Below are positions 1-10,517 of a DNA stretch of 64,000 nt, one piece after another. Numbering within the stretch: the stretch's first letter is position 1; each line of letters begins with the position of its first letter. Position numbers and translations under genes: made by a program. The notes below the pieces were generated by a model, which worked only from the letters and a program-made list of their open reading frames with translations, ran no database searches and was not told where the DNA came from. Source of the DNA: Ga0077555 sp046154645 (lineage in GTDB: Bacteria > Pseudomonadota > Alphaproteobacteria > Rhizobiales > Hyphomicrobiaceae); NCBI GenBank assembly GCA_046154645.1, contig JBJXDZ010000043.1, forward strand, positions 1-64,000. Direction: 5' to 3'.

Positions 1-3000
1 GCTGGTGCTGCAAGAACTGTGGCCGTATGCACGTCAACCAGATCGACGTCGTCAAACGCGATCGTTCCCGTGTCGGACAGAGTCGGGCTCGTGGCGTCTT
101 CCGTCGCCGCGCCGACCGCATCCGTCGTCCCGGCCACAATCACCGGCGCATCGTTCGTGCCCGTGATCGTGATCGTCACGTCCTGCGAGACGGACTGGGG
201 TGGGGCGCCGTTGTCGGTCACCGTGACGCGGTAGACCTGCGTGATCGTATCCCCGGCAGCGAGGTGATCCAGGGCGCCGGCCGCGACGGTGTACGTCCAG
301 TTCATGTTACCGATACCGGTGCCGACGGTATTGCCGGCGCCGACGGAGTCGCTGGTGTAGACGCTGCTGAAGGCGCCGATGTAGCTGCCGATGGGCACAC
401 TGCCGCCGGCGACGTTGGCGATGGTGACCACGTGCGTGTCGGCGATCTCGACGTCGTCGAAGGTGACGCTGCCGGTTGCCGTCAGGTTGCCCGTGTTCTC
501 ATTCAACGCGCCGTCTGTCCGCTCGGTGACGGCACCGGAGGTGGTGGCGCTCACGATCGTCGGCGCGTCGTTGGCGCCGGTGATGGTGACCGTGATGGTC
601 TCGGTGTCCGTGCTGTCCGCGGACGTGACGACGATGGTGTCGGTTAGCGTTCCACCATTACCGAGCGCCTGCACGGTCGGGTTGGCGTTGTCGAGGGTGT
701 AGGTCCACGCGCCGTTGGCCAGCACTTCGAAGGTGCCGTAGCCGCCTACGCCAGCCGTACCAGCGGCGATCGGCTGCACCTCGTCCTGGCCGGTGTCGAC
801 GTCGGCGATGGTCAGCGTGCCGCCCACCGTGGTGACCGGTGGCGAGACCAGCGCCGATTCAGCGATGGTGCCCGCGATCGTGCCGCCAATGGTGGCCTGA
901 TCATTGTCCGGATCGATGGTGACGGTCAGAGTCGTGGCGGCGGTGGCGTTGTGCTGGTCCGCGACCTGCACGTTGAAGGTGACGTCGAACGGAACTCCGG
1001 CATTGAGCGCGTTGATGGTAACCGAATTCGGCACGAACTCGTAATCGCCGTTGATGTTGAGAATGAGGTCGCCGTAGGCGCTGGTGAGCGTCGTCTCACC
1101 CGAGACAGGCGTCTCGCCGACGATGGTGTAGGTCAGCACGGGGCCCGTGTCGCGGTCGTCGCCGTCGAGGCTGCCGGTGATGTCGGCGAAGTTGTCCGTG
1201 GCGCCAGTGTCAAGCAGAGCCTGGTTACCAGCTGTCAACGGGTCCGCATCCGCCACCTCGGCCGTGATGGTCGGCGTGTCGTTGGCGGCCGTGATGTTGA
1301 TGGTGATCGTCTGCGTGGCCGTGCCGCCGAACTCGTCGGTGGCGCGCACGGTGAACGGCAGCGACTGGTCGTTGCCGAGTGCCAAGGCGTTGATCGCCGC
1401 GGAGTTGGGGAAGAAGGCGTAGGCGCCGGTCGCCTGATTCACCACCAAATCGCCTAGTGCGTTTGTGCGGATGAACGTCGGACCCTCGATTGGCTCGGGC
1501 GCGATGAGTGCCCCGCCGTCGATTGAATACGTGCGCGTGGCGCCCGTGTCGATATCGGAGGTCACCAACGCGAGCGAGCCACCGACTGCTGCGACCGTGT
1601 CGTTGATCGCGGTATCGAGGAGCGTGAACGGCGCGACGGTGGCGATGATGGGATCGTCATTCGACGGCACGATGTTGACGGACAGAGTCGTGGCGACAGG
1701 TGGCGCTTCGCCATCTGAAACCTGCACACTGAACGATTGCACGGTCGGATTCGTGGCGTCTTGTGGCAGCGCATTGATCGCGGCAGCATCCGGCGCGAAC
1801 GAATAGGTGCCATCGGCATTGACAGTCAGCGTGCCGTAGGTGCCGATCTGCGTCGTCACGCCCATAACCGGCGTTTCACCGACGATGGAATAGGTCAGCG
1901 AGGTCGGCGCCGTATCCACGTCCGTGGCGTCGAGCGTGCCGGTGAGCGGCGTGGTGAACGGATCAGCGGCCACCGTGTCCGTCAGCGTGCCAGCTGCTTC
2001 CAGCGCGATGGTCGGCGCGTCGTTGATCGGCGTGATGGTGATGGCGACGGTGTCGCTGTCAGTGAGGGCGTTCGTGACGGTGGTGCCGCTCACGTGCCAT
2101 GCCCACACGCCGGTGACGCTGGTATTGCCCGGAGTGGTGTCGTAGGTCAGCGTCGCTGCCGTGCCGGACCCCGGCAATTCGACGAAGTGATTGACGTCGC
2201 CATCGGCGGCCGTGAAGCCCGCACGGGCACGACCAAAGCTGTTATCGAACCAGTCGATATTCTCGTAGCGGATGATGATGTCGAAGTTGCCATCTCCAGG
2301 CTGCTTCACGATCTGCAGCTGATAGGCGTTGGGTAGGCCGGTAACGGGATATGCCCGCACGTCGTCCCAGGTGACCGTCAGCGTTTGATTGGTCGCGTCC
2401 AAATCATAATAGACTCTGTTCGACCCGGTTGACGTGCCACCCGGACTCGCTGCGGTCCCGGCACCAGTCTGCACATCGGTCCAGAACACCGCGATCATGT
2501 CGCCAGGACCGGACGCCGTGATGCCGGGGATATTGATTTGGCCGAAGCTGCCCAACCCGCCCTGGAAACTGACGTTGCCGTTGGAATGAATATTGATCGA
2601 CGTGTAGGTCGTTCCGAACCAATTCAATCCTGACGGGCCGAATACTCCCGTGAGGCTGACGGGTGTTGTGACTTCGTCGCCGGTGCCTTGCACTTGCTCG
2701 CCGAAGCCAGCCGAACCGCCAAGACCATTCACCATCGCGCTCGAGGCCGGCGGAACCGTCGCGCCCGTGGCGACGTTGAAGACGGTGCCGCTGCTGACGA
2801 GCGGCGAGTTGCCGCCGTCGTTGGTGGTGATGGTCAGCTGGTCGGGGCCGCTGTAGTTGAGCGGGCCCTGGTAGACGACGCCGTTCAGCGCCGAGAGCGA
2901 GGTATTGATCTCAGCCTGCGAGCCGGTCAGCGTCACCGAGCCGGTGCCGTTGCTGCCGATGGTCGCGCCGCCCAGCATGGTGGCAATGGTGATGGTGCCA

Positions 3001-5234
3001 TGCTGCACGGCAAGCGTCGTGGTGATCGACGCAGTTCCGGCGTCGACGTCGCTGACCGACAGGCCGGTGATGGCCAACGGCAGCTCCTCGCCGACCGTCT
3101 GCGCGCCCGGCACAGCATTGACCGGGGCATCGTTGACGCCGTTGATGGTGATGACCAGGTTCTGCGGCGCCGATGTCGCGCCTTGGGCGTCCGTGGCCGT
3201 GAACTGCGCAGTTACCGTCAGTGTGCTCGCGACGCTGTCGTAGCTCGACGCGTCGAACTCGTACGTGCCATCCGGATTGAGCGTCAGACCGACTGGCGGG
3301 CTGCCGAACACCGCATAAGTCAGCGTGGCCGTCTCGCCCGAGTCGGGATCCGAGCCGGAAACGCTACCTGTGATGATGTCATCCTCGGTGACGGTGTTGC
3401 TGGCCGCCGTGACCGTCGGCCCGTCGTTGTTGCCGGTGATGGTGACGACGACGTCCTGCGTGGCGGTGCTGTCGAGGGCGCTGGAATCGTCCTGCACCGA
3501 GATCCTGTAGGTGGCCGTGATGGTCTCGCCTTCGGCCAGGTAGTTCACCAGGCTGTTGGGAAGCGTGAAGTCCCAGTTGACCGTGCCGGCGTGCACGCCG
3601 GTGGTGTCGCCGGAAAGCGCCAGCGCCGTGGCGAGTGCCGTCGCCAGCGGTCCGGGGATCGGCGTGACGGAGGTGGTCGCCGTGCCGAAGAGCACCTGCG
3701 TCGTGGTGCTCAGGTCCGTGGTGTCGGCATCGGTGAAGGTGATCGAGCCGCTGTCTGTCAGCGTTGCAGCGTCATCCTCCGTGACCGCACCGACCGTATT
3801 GACCGCGGTGATGACCGGGCGGTCGTTGGTGCCGGTCATGGTGACGGTGACCGTCTGCGGCAGCGTCGCCAAGGGCGAACCGTTGTCGCTGATGGTGACG
3901 GTGTAGGTTTGCGTGATGCTCTCGCCGACCGCCAGATGATCAAGCGCGCTGTCGGGAACCGAGAAGTCCCAGGTGATATGGCCCTGGCCATCGCCGAGAC
4001 CGTCGTCGATCAGGTTGACCTGGAAGGTGCCGATGTAGCCGGGCCCTGGCGCCGAGGTGGTGACGTCGTGATCCTGGTTGATCTCCCCGTCGGCGAAGTA
4101 GATGGCGCCCGAGACGGTGGACGCGGCGCTGTTCTCGCCGACGCCCAAGTCGGCGATCTCGGCGACCGTGCCGGTGACGACGGTGTCCTGCGACGGCGGA
4201 TTGTCGACGATGGTGACCGGCTCGTTGGTGTCGTTCAGGTTGACCGTGTAGGCCGTGGTGGTGGCGTTGCCGGCTGGATCGGTGGTGGTGATGTTGAGCA
4301 ACGTCGAGGGGTTCACCTCGAAGTTGAAGTAGGCTGGGTTGAGAACGCGCAGCTCGGTGTTGGCGCCGTTGACGACCAGCGCGAAGGCGCTGCCCGGGTT
4401 CGAGCCGAGTGCGTAGGTCAGCGCATCGCCGCTGCCCGCTTCCGTGTTCGGGAAGGTGGCGATCACGAAGTTCGCGGCCGGGTTCTCGTTGATGACCACG
4501 GGTGTGGCGAGGGTGGCGGGCGCAACCTGATCGCTGCTGTAGACCTGCGTGTCCGTCGCCGTCGTCGGGTTCCCCGCCGCGTCCGTCGTCGTCACGCTCG
4601 CGTCAACCGTCACATCGCCGTCGGCAACCAAGTCGCTGCCCGGGACGCTGATCGAGAACAGACCCGAAGACACCAAGCCCGTGTACGTGTTGCCGTTCAC
4701 CGTCAGCGTGACAGTGTCGCCGTCCGCCACGTCGCCGCCGACCGTGCCGGTCACAGCAACGCTGCCACCGCCCTCCGCGATGTTGACGATGTTGTCCGTC
4801 GTGATCGCATCCAGCGTGATCGTCGCCGAAGGCGCTATCGTGTCAAGCGTCGCATCTATCTGAGGAAAATCGGATGGTGTACTTGAATCAACTGCGTCTG
4901 CAGCACCCGCGTGATAATTGAAGACCGCACTGGTCGGGTAAGTTGTCGTGCCGGTGGCGTTTGAGCCTGAGCCCTGAAAGACCTCGAAGGTCAAGTCGCC
5001 TTCCGGCAAGGAACCAGCGGGTATGTTCATTGTCGGGTTCGAAGCAGCCGGAACTTGGATGATCTGCCAGTAAACGAGGTTACCGCCATCATCTTTCACA
5101 GTCACCAATGCGCGACCGCCCAGTCCGGCAGTTGCATCTCGGCCAATAGTGACCACGACGTTGCCGCTCGACAGATCACCTGAGCCAATGAACCCGTCAC
5201 CGCTTCCGCTAACCGTGAAGAAATCGATAGCCAT
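1..5234 (-). CDS. Giant VCBS/cadherin-like repeat adhesin with nidogen-like domain (C-terminus cut by window)
   Basis: The minus-strand frame stays open from an ATG at 5234 to the left edge, giving at least 1,744 codons. AGGAG at 5246-5242, seven bases upstream, supports the start. The protein opens MAIDFFTVSGSGDG with no classical signal peptide, as in type I-secreted adhesins. It then shows Ig-like modules (DTIAPSATITL, TTDAAGN) and many VCBS/cadherin-like repeats of about 100 residues carrying GTNDAP, DVDTG and FDDVDLVDVHTATV type motifs. Around residues 870-1005 there is a nidogen-like stretch (WFGTTYTSININSNGNVSF, MIAVFWTDVQTG, YQLQIV, FDIIIRYENIDW). Composition is Asp/Thr/Gly-rich and Cys-free, typical of calcium-stabilised surface repeat proteins. 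The role is inferred as cell-surface or biofilm adhesion. Secretion signals expected at the C-terminus lie outside the window. Family call is confident; exact repeat borders are not. Confidence 0.9.
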   Translation of the reverse strand, partial: MAIDFFTVSGSGDGFIGSGDLSSGNVVVTIGRDATAGLGGRALVTVKDDGGNLVYWQIIQVPAASNPTMNIPAGSLPEGDLTFEVFQGSGSNATGTTTYPTSAVFNYHAGAADAVDSSTPSDFPQIDATLDTIAPSATITLDAITTDNIVNIAEGGGSVAVTGTVGGDVADGDTVTLTVNGNTYTGLVSSGLFSISVPGSDLVADGDVTVDASVTTTDAAGNPTTATDTQVYSSDQVAPATLATPVVINENPAANFVIATFPNTEAGSGDALTYALGSNPGSAFALVVNGANTELRVLNPAYFNFEVNPSTLLNITTTDPAGNATTTAYTVNLNDTNEPVTIVDNPPSQDTVVTGTVAEIADLGVGENSAASTVSGAIYFADGEINQDHDVTTSAPGPGYIGTFQVNLIDDGLGDGQGHITWDFSVPDSALDHLAVGESITQTYTVTISDNGSPLATLPQTVTVTMTGTNDRPVITAVNTVGAVTEDDAATLTDSGSITFTDADTTDLSTTTQVLFGTATTSVTPIPGPLATALATALALSGDTTGVHAGTVNWDFTLPNSLVNYLAEGETITATYRISVQDDSSALDSTATQDVVVTITGNNDGPTVTAASNTVTEDDIITGSVSGSDPDSGETATLTYAVFGSPPVGLTLNPDGTYEFDASSYDSVASTLTVTAQFTATDAQGATSAPQNLVITINGVNDAPVNAVPGAQTVGEELPLAITGLSVSDVDAGTASITTTLAVQHGTITIATMLGGATIGSNGTGSVTLTGSQAEINTSLSALNGVVYQGPLNYSGPDQLTITTNDGGNSPLVSSGTVFNVATGATVPPASSAMVNGLGGSAGFGEQVQGTGDEVTTPVSLTGVFGPSGLNWFGTTYTSINIHSNGNVSFQGGLGSFGQINIPGITASGPGDMIAVFWTDVQTGAGTAASPGGTSTGSNRVYYDLDATNQTLTVTWDDVRAYPVTGLPNAYQLQIVKQPGDGNFDIIIRYENIDWFDNSFGRARAGFTAADGDVNHFVELPGSGTAATLTYDTTPGNTSVTGVWAWHVSGTTVTNALTDSDTVAITITPINDAPTIALEAAGTLTDTVAADPFTTPLTGTLDATDVDTAPTSLTYSIVGETPVMGVTTQIGTYGTLTVNADGTYSFAPDAAAINALPQDATNPTVQSFSVQVSDGEAPPVATTLSVNIVPSNDDPIIATVAPFTLLDTAINDTVAAVGGSLALVTSDIDTGATRTYSIDGGALIAPEPIEGPTFIRTNALGDLVVNQATGAYAFFPNSAAINALALGNDQSLPFTVRATDEFGGTATQTITINITAANDTPTITAEVADADPLTAGNQALLDTGATDNFADITGSLDGDDRDTGPVLTYTIVGETPVSGETTLTSAYGDLILNINGDYEFVPNSVTINALNAGVPFDVTFNVQVADQHNATAATTLTVTIDPDNDQATIGGTIAGTIAESALVSPPVTTVGGTLTIADVDTGQDEVQPIAAGTAGVGGYGTFEVLANGAWTYTLDNANPTVQALGNGGTLTDTIVVTSADSTDTETITVTITGANDAPTIVSATTSGAVTERTDGALNENTGNLTATGSVTFDDVEIADTHVVTIANVAGGSVPIGSYIGAFSSVYTSDSVGAGNTVGTGIGNMNWTYTVAAGALDHLAAGDTITQVYRVTVTDNGAPPQSVSQDVTITITGTNDAPVIVAGTTDAVGAATEDATSPTLSDTGTIAFDDVDLVDVHTATVLAAP

Positions 5235-6252
5235 GGTCCGTCTCCTGAAGTTTTATCTCTGGGCCGCCGCCGCGGCGTGTGATGCGTGATGGGTGGAAGG
5301 TCTGGGTCTTGGTGGCCCTGACGTCGGCGCGGATGGCGACAGGGTGCGGGCGAATGACTGGCGCGAGGCCGGAAAACGGTCTCGCGGGGGGCTCGCTCAG
5401 GTTGTTGCTAGAGGCGCTCGACAGGCGTTGCGCAGGGCCTCAAGGGCCATGGGCGCAGGTGAGTGAATAATTTCTGCAACTAGTGGTTGCGTTAAGCGTT
5501 GGCTGGTGCTAAATGATTCGAAGTTGAAGGCGATCTGGCCAGCAATGGCCGGCCGATAAGAGGTTCTCAACGTACGCATGTCGACCCCCGACTAAACCTG
5601 ACGTCAGCAAACTCACGTGCCTCATGCTGACGAACACAGCACGAGTTGGTCTGCGGTCCTTCAGCCTCCGCCGGAATGCTGATCGGGCGCTAACCACGAT
5701 CGTTAGCAAATCGCTAAGGACCGCCTCGGTCAAGCCATAATATGTTACCGAGCGTGCCAAAACTGCGGTTTCAGCAGATTTTGCGCTGGTTGCAGGGGTC
5801 GGTTGCCTGCTTAACCAACATACACCCGTGTCCTTTCCTTGGGCTTCGGGGTGCGCGCTGCTGGCGCTGGCGCTACCTCATTTTATTTCCCATCAGATTT
5901 CCATAATAGCATGATTTTAATGCAGATTCCACGATCTCAACGGCGACAACGACAAGCTTGTTACCCATCGGAATTTGCGATGACGCCCACGAAGGCGTCA
6001 GCGGATCGTTGGCTAGCGATACATTTTCGATCACATTTTGCGTTCCCATAGCCCCTGTGAAATTTGCAGCCGCACTGATGCGTCCAAGCCACGCTTGCGC
6101 CTGTGCTCAAATGTCGATCGCCTGCTGACATAGCCTCTCCGGAGAGCCCACTGGCGGGGGCCAAGGTGGAATCTGGATATTCCGCCAGAAGCAGGCACTT
6201 GGGTCACCCGGCGGATCGATCGCATGAGCCTTAGGGCTGGCGGCGACGGCGG
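5235..6252. other. Intergenic region, about 1 kb
   Basis: No convincing gene is seen. The short open frames here have poor residue composition, no clear ribosome site and no recognisable motif. The part next to 5234 should hold the promoter and leader of the adhesin. From about 5470 to 6060 the stretch is more AT-rich than its surroundings, as expected for regulatory DNA. A small palindrome CTCTCCGGAGAG lies near 6134-6145. Confidence 0.5.
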
Positions 6253-7374
6253 TCAGCTGCGATTGCCGTCACCGGACGGAAACCGAGGCGATGCCGGTGG
6301 TTCCAGGTCCGGGGCTGGCGCCTCGGACGGTGGCGTTTTGACCGCCAGCAACTGCCGTGGCGCTGCGGCAGGGGGCGGCACGCGCGTTGGCACAGATGGG
6401 GTCAGTCGCGTGGCCGGCGGAACCGGCGTTCCTGGTGGCGGCGGCGCGGCGCGATCGCGCTGAACCGGGGTAGGCGTGGGCCGCAAAACGGCGGCGTTGA
6501 CTGCACCCGGCAGTTGCGGCTGCGTCAGACGTGACGGGGAAGCTGCCACAACCTTCGCGGGAGTGGCCGGCGCCGCCGGTCTTGCCACGCCTGACGATGC
6601 CGAAGCCGCGGCAGTGGCCACAGGCCGCAAGCCAGATGGCGGGCTGGCCGGGCGCGGCACGGCTGTCATAGGCATCGGCCGGGCGCCACTGGCGAGCGCA
6701 GGATTTGAGGACCGCGGGACCACGGCGGGCACGGTCGACGGACTAGGCCGCGCCGCTGGCGGCACGTGTGTTGGTGGGGCCGGTGAAAGCGGCGCTGGAG
6801 CAGGCGGTGCAGCGGCCAAGGATGGCGTCACGGTGGTCGTCAGTGCCGGAGCTGGTGGCGTCACAACGGGTCCAGCTGAAGTTGGCGGCGGAACAGGCGG
6901 TTCGGGCTCGGCCAAGGGTGCGGCAGGTCGCGCTGCTGTGGCGGCAGCCGTTGTGTCCGGTTCCCACGTGACGGCATCGGCAGCGACGTGATCCTGCTCC
7001 TCAGCTCGGGGACGGCCGCCACCCAAGCCGAGCCACGCGCCGACGAGCAGCATGGCGAGGCCGACCGCCGAGTGGAACGTCTGATCCAACGCCGGAATGG
7101 CGATGCCACCCCGCCAAGGCAGGGTCGATGCCGCCAGCCCGAGGATGCCGTAGATGGCGTAACCGAGGCCAGCCAGATGCAGCATCTGCCAAGCTGAGCG
7201 GCGGGCCGTGGCACCAATCAGGAGCAGCAGCCCACCCACCAGAGCGGCAGCCATGGCATGCGGCCGCAGGGCGACGAGCGTTGGCAAGCCTGCGATCGCG
7301 GACGCCAACAGCGCCCACCCGCCGACGCTTGCAAGCAGGGCACCAAAGAGTCCACACGCAAAGGAACCGCGCAC
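6253..7374 (-). CDS. Membrane protein with long Pro/Ala-rich tail, function unknown
   Basis: 373 codons. Residues 1 to about 125 hold four likely membrane helices (for example LVGGLLLLIGAT and VGLAMLLVGAWLGLGG). From about residue 140 to the end the protein is almost entirely Pro, Ala, Thr, Ser and Arg, with no hydrophobic segment, so it is a long disordered tail. The N-terminal part resembles small DoxX- or DUF-type four-helix membrane proteins in layout only; I do not recognise the family. It lies downstream of soxA in the same direction, 158 nt away, in the place where soxG would normally sit, but nothing in it resembles SoxG. The start is the first ATG of the frame. Third-position GC bias supports real coding. 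Confidence 0.65.
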   Translation of the reverse strand: MRGSFACGLFGALLASVGGWALLASAIAGLPTLVALRPHAMAAALVGGLLLLIGATARRSAWQMLHLAGLGYAIYGILGLAASTLPWRGGIAIPALDQTFHSAVGLAMLLVGAWLGLGGGRPRAEEQDHVAADAVTWEPDTTAAATAARPAAPLAEPEPPVPPPTSAGPVVTPPAPALTTTVTPSLAAAPPAPAPLSPAPPTHVPPAARPSPSTVPAVVPRSSNPALASGARPMPMTAVPRPASPPSGLRPVATAAASASSGVARPAAPATPAKVVAASPSRLTQPQLPGAVNAAVLRPTPTPVQRDRAAPPPPGTPVPPATRLTPSVPTRVPPPAAAPRQLLAVKTPPSEAPAPDLEPPASPRFPSGDGNRS

Positions 7375-7532
7375 GATACTGACCCGCTGCAGCGTGAGTG
7401 ATGAAAGCCCCGCAAGCCTACAGGTGGCGCATTCAATTGCAAGTCAGGGATGCCGGACAGGCGACGCGATTGGCCCGCATGCTTAACTCTGCATCTGCCG
7501 TTGCGCGTGCCGAGGGCATCGTTGGTCGGGGA

Positions 7533-10517
7533 TCACGCCTTCATGCGCGCGCCGTCCCGGTCGATGAAGACAGGATTGACGATCTCGACCTCGACATCGC
7601 CGTTGCGGACCGGGTCCACCGCGCGCACGCGCTCGCCGTGCCGTTCACAGCCTCGGTTTATGAGGCCAAGGCCAATCCAAGTGCCAAGTGTCGGCGAGAA
7701 GGCGACCGAGGTCATGTAGCCCTGGTCATTGGCCATCGTGGCCGCGGCACCAACCGGGATGAAATGGGCACCGGCCCGGAGCCGCGCCGACGGATCGACC
7801 GGCTTGAAGCCTGCGATCGCCCACCGGTTGGGCTCCACCAGGCCTTCGCGCTCGGCCATGACGCGACCGATGAAGTCCTTGCGCTTGGCCATCAGGCCAC
7901 CAAGTCCCAGATCACGCGCCGTCGTGGTGCCGTTGATCTCGTTGCCCGCGACGTGCCCCTTCTCGATGCGCAACACATTGAGCGCCTCAACGCCATAGGG
8001 CGTGATGCCGAACTGGGCGCCGGCTGCCATTACGGCGCGGATCAACGCGTCGCCGAAACGTGCCGGCACGGCGATCTCGTAGGCCCGCTCGCCCGAATAG
8101 GAGATACGGAATAGCCGTGCCGGAACACCACCGCCGACCGTGATGTGTTTCACGCCGAGATGCGGCAGCGTGGCACTCGAGATGTCCTGTCCCGGGTCGA
8201 CCACCTGCTCGAGCACGGCCAGAGACTTTGGTCCGGCGATGGACAACTGCGCCCACTGGTCCGACACCGATGCCAGCTGCACATTGAGGTGCGGCCACAG
8301 GACCTGGCGCGCGAATTCCAGGTGCTGCATGACCTTGACGGCATTGGCCGTCGTCGTGGTCATCAGATAGTGCTGCTCGGTCAGCCGTGACGTGGTGCCG
8401 TCATCCATGACCATGCCGTCCTCGCGCAGCATCAGGCCATAGCGGGCGCGACCCACGGCAAGGGTGGAAAACGTGTTGGTATAGACGCGATCGAGAAACG
8501 TCCCGGCGTCGGGCCCCAGGATGTCGATCTTGCCGAGTGTCGAGACATCGCAGACGCCAACGGCGTTGCGCACGGCCAGCACCTCGCGATTGACGCTTTC
8601 GAGCCAGTCCGTCTCGCCAGACCGCGGGTACCATTGCACGCGCAGCCAAACGCCGCTCTCGATGAAGCTGGCACGCTGCTCCTGCGCCCACGCATGCGTC
8701 GGCGGCAGCCGTGTCGCCCGCAGGTCACGCCCGCGATGGTGGCCGGCAATCGCGCCAATCGCGACGGGCTCCGCGGGAGGCCGGTGGGTGGTGATGCCGA
8801 CCTCCGGAATGTCCCGGCCCGCGACGGCTGCGAGAATGGCCAACCCCGTGACATTGGCGGTTTTGCCCTGGTCCGTTGCCATGCCGAGCGTCGTGTAGCG
8901 CTTCATGTGCTCGACCGAGGCGTAGCCCTCCTGATGCGCCAGTGCGATATCGTCGGCGGTGACATCGTTCTGGAAGTCGACGAAGGCCTTGCCTTTGCCG
9001 GGCACATGCCAAAGCGGCGACAAGCCGGCGGACTCGCGCGGGGCGCTTGGCGCCTTGGCCATAGCTGCGGTCCTGCCAAGCTCCTGGAGTGCCACATACG
9101 CGGCGCGGTGGCCGGCCTCAAGTGCGCCGCCTAATGTCAGTTCGCCATTCGCCGCACCAGCGACGCTCATGCCCGGCGGCACCGCCCCCGGCACGAATGC
9201 CGCGATGTCCGCGTTCCAGCGCGGCCGGCCGCCGTGATGGCACGCGAGGCCGATGTTCGGGTTCCAGCCGCCGGAGATGGCCAGGCCATCGGCGGCCACG
9301 ACCTGCGCGCCACCGCCGTGCAACGCCACCGCGACCGACTTGAGGCCACCCGCACCGCCACGGGCCTCGGCGACGGTGCCATTGTACAACGGCGCGCCGA
9401 CCGACGCGGCCAACTCACGCTGCTCGCGGCTGCAATCGCTGCGGCTGTCGACGATGGCTGACAGGCCGATGCCGCGGGCCTGCAGCGTTGCGACCGTGCG
9501 CCAGCCGTCGTCGTTGTTGGTGAAGACGGCGATGCGCCGACCCGGAGCGACCGCATAGCGCTCCACATAGGTGCGCACCGCTGACGCCATCATGACGCCG
9601 GGGCAATCGTTGCCGGCAAAGACGATCGGGCGCTCGATCGCGCCGCTGGCGAGCACGGCACGCCGCGCCACGATTTTCCAATAGCGCTGCCTGGGCTGGT
9701 GCGCGGGTGGCACCGCGACATGATCGTTGACGCGTTCGAGCGCGCCATAGGTGCCGCCGTCGTAGGCGCCGAAGACGGCCGTGCGCCGCATCACGGTGAC
9801 CTCGGGAAGCGCCGCCAATTCAGCTTCCGTCCGGCGCACCCAATCGAGGGCCGGCAGGCCGTCGATGTCGCCGCCATCCGCCAGCAGTCGCCCGCCCAGC
9901 GCGAAGTCCGTCTCGGCCAGAATAACGCGGGCGCCGCTGCGTCCCGCCACCAGCGCTGCCGCAAGACCCGCGGCGCCGCCGCCGATCACGAGCACATCGC
10001 AATAGGCCGTCGCCCGTTCGTAGAGGTCGGGATCAGCCTCAGTCGGCGGCGCGCCCAACCCCGCGGCTCGGCGGATGATGGGTTCGTAGAGCTTCTCCCA
10101 GAGGCCAGAGGGCCACATGAAGGTCTTGTAGTAGAAGCCCGCAGCGAAGAACGGCGCGAACAGGCCGTTGACGGCCATCACGTCGAAAGCCAGCGACGGC
10201 CAGCGGTTCTGGCTCGTCGCGACCAAGCCATTGAACACCTCGACGGTGGTTGCCCGAGTGTTTGGCTCACGACGGGCGCCGGATCTCAGCTCGACCAGGG
10301 CATTGGGCTCTTCAGGCCCGGCCGTGAGGATGCCACGCGGGCGATGATACTTGAACGATCGCCCGACCAGACCGACGCCGTTGGCGAGCAGAGCGGACGC
10401 CAGCGTATCGCCGTGATAGCCGCTCAGCCGGGCGCCATCGAACGTCAAGCTCACTGGGGCCGAGCGATTGATCAGCCCGCCCTGGGGCAGCCGGTAGGAA
10501 GTGCCTGCCTGGATCAT
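7533..10517 (-). CDS. soxA: Sarcosine oxidase alpha subunit
   Basis: Large subunit of heterotetrameric sarcosine oxidase, which demethylates sarcosine to glycine and passes the one-carbon unit to tetrahydrofolate. From the ATG at 10517 it has 994 residues, the family's usual size. Domains in order: an N-terminal ferredoxin-fold segment (SFKYHRPRGILTAGPEEPNA), a dinucleotide-binding motif VLVIGGGAAGLAAALVAG, the NAD/FAD core, and from about residue 600 a glycine-cleavage T-protein-like tetrahydrofolate domain (GVCDVSTLGKIDILGPDAG, YGVEALNVLRIEKGHV). The frame continues 36 codons upstream, but 10517 is preferred: it overlaps the soxD stop in an ATGA arrangement, implying translational coupling. 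The soxB-soxD-soxA order is the usual one, but soxG does not follow. Confidence 0.93.
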   Translation of the reverse strand: MIQAGTSYRLPQGGLINRSAPVSLTFDGARLSGYHGDTLASALLANGVGLVGRSFKYHRPRGILTAGPEEPNALVELRSGARREPNTRATTVEVFNGLVATSQNRWPSLAFDVMAVNGLFAPFFAAGFYYKTFMWPSGLWEKLYEPIIRRAAGLGAPPTEADPDLYERATAYCDVLVIGGGAAGLAAALVAGRSGARVILAETDFALGGRLLADGGDIDGLPALDWVRRTEAELAALPEVTVMRRTAVFGAYDGGTYGALERVNDHVAVPPAHQPRQRYWKIVARRAVLASGAIERPIVFAGNDCPGVMMASAVRTYVERYAVAPGRRIAVFTNNDDGWRTVATLQARGIGLSAIVDSRSDCSREQRELAASVGAPLYNGTVAEARGGAGGLKSVAVALHGGGAQVVAADGLAISGGWNPNIGLACHHGGRPRWNADIAAFVPGAVPPGMSVAGAANGELTLGGALEAGHRAAYVALQELGRTAAMAKAPSAPRESAGLSPLWHVPGKGKAFVDFQNDVTADDIALAHQEGYASVEHMKRYTTLGMATDQGKTANVTGLAILAAVAGRDIPEVGITTHRPPAEPVAIGAIAGHHRGRDLRATRLPPTHAWAQEQRASFIESGVWLRVQWYPRSGETDWLESVNREVLAVRNAVGVCDVSTLGKIDILGPDAGTFLDRVYTNTFSTLAVGRARYGLMLREDGMVMDDGTTSRLTEQHYLMTTTTANAVKVMQHLEFARQVLWPHLNVQLASVSDQWAQLSIAGPKSLAVLEQVVDPGQDISSATLPHLGVKHITVGGGVPARLFRISYSGERAYEIAVPARFGDALIRAVMAAGAQFGITPYGVEALNVLRIEKGHVAGNEINGTTTARDLGLGGLMAKRKDFIGRVMAEREGLVEPNRWAIAGFKPVDPSARLRAGAHFIPVGAAATMANDQGYMTSVAFSPTLGTWIGLGLINRGCERHGERVRAVDPVRNGDVEVEIVNPVFIDRDGARMKA

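Noticed and set aside
2688..4886. A 732-codon open frame on the + strand, rich in Arg, Asp, Gly and Val
   Set aside because: It is the shadow of the adhesin gene on the other strand. The minus strand gives coherent VCBS/Ig-like repeats; the + strand frame has no motif and an extreme Arg/Asp composition.
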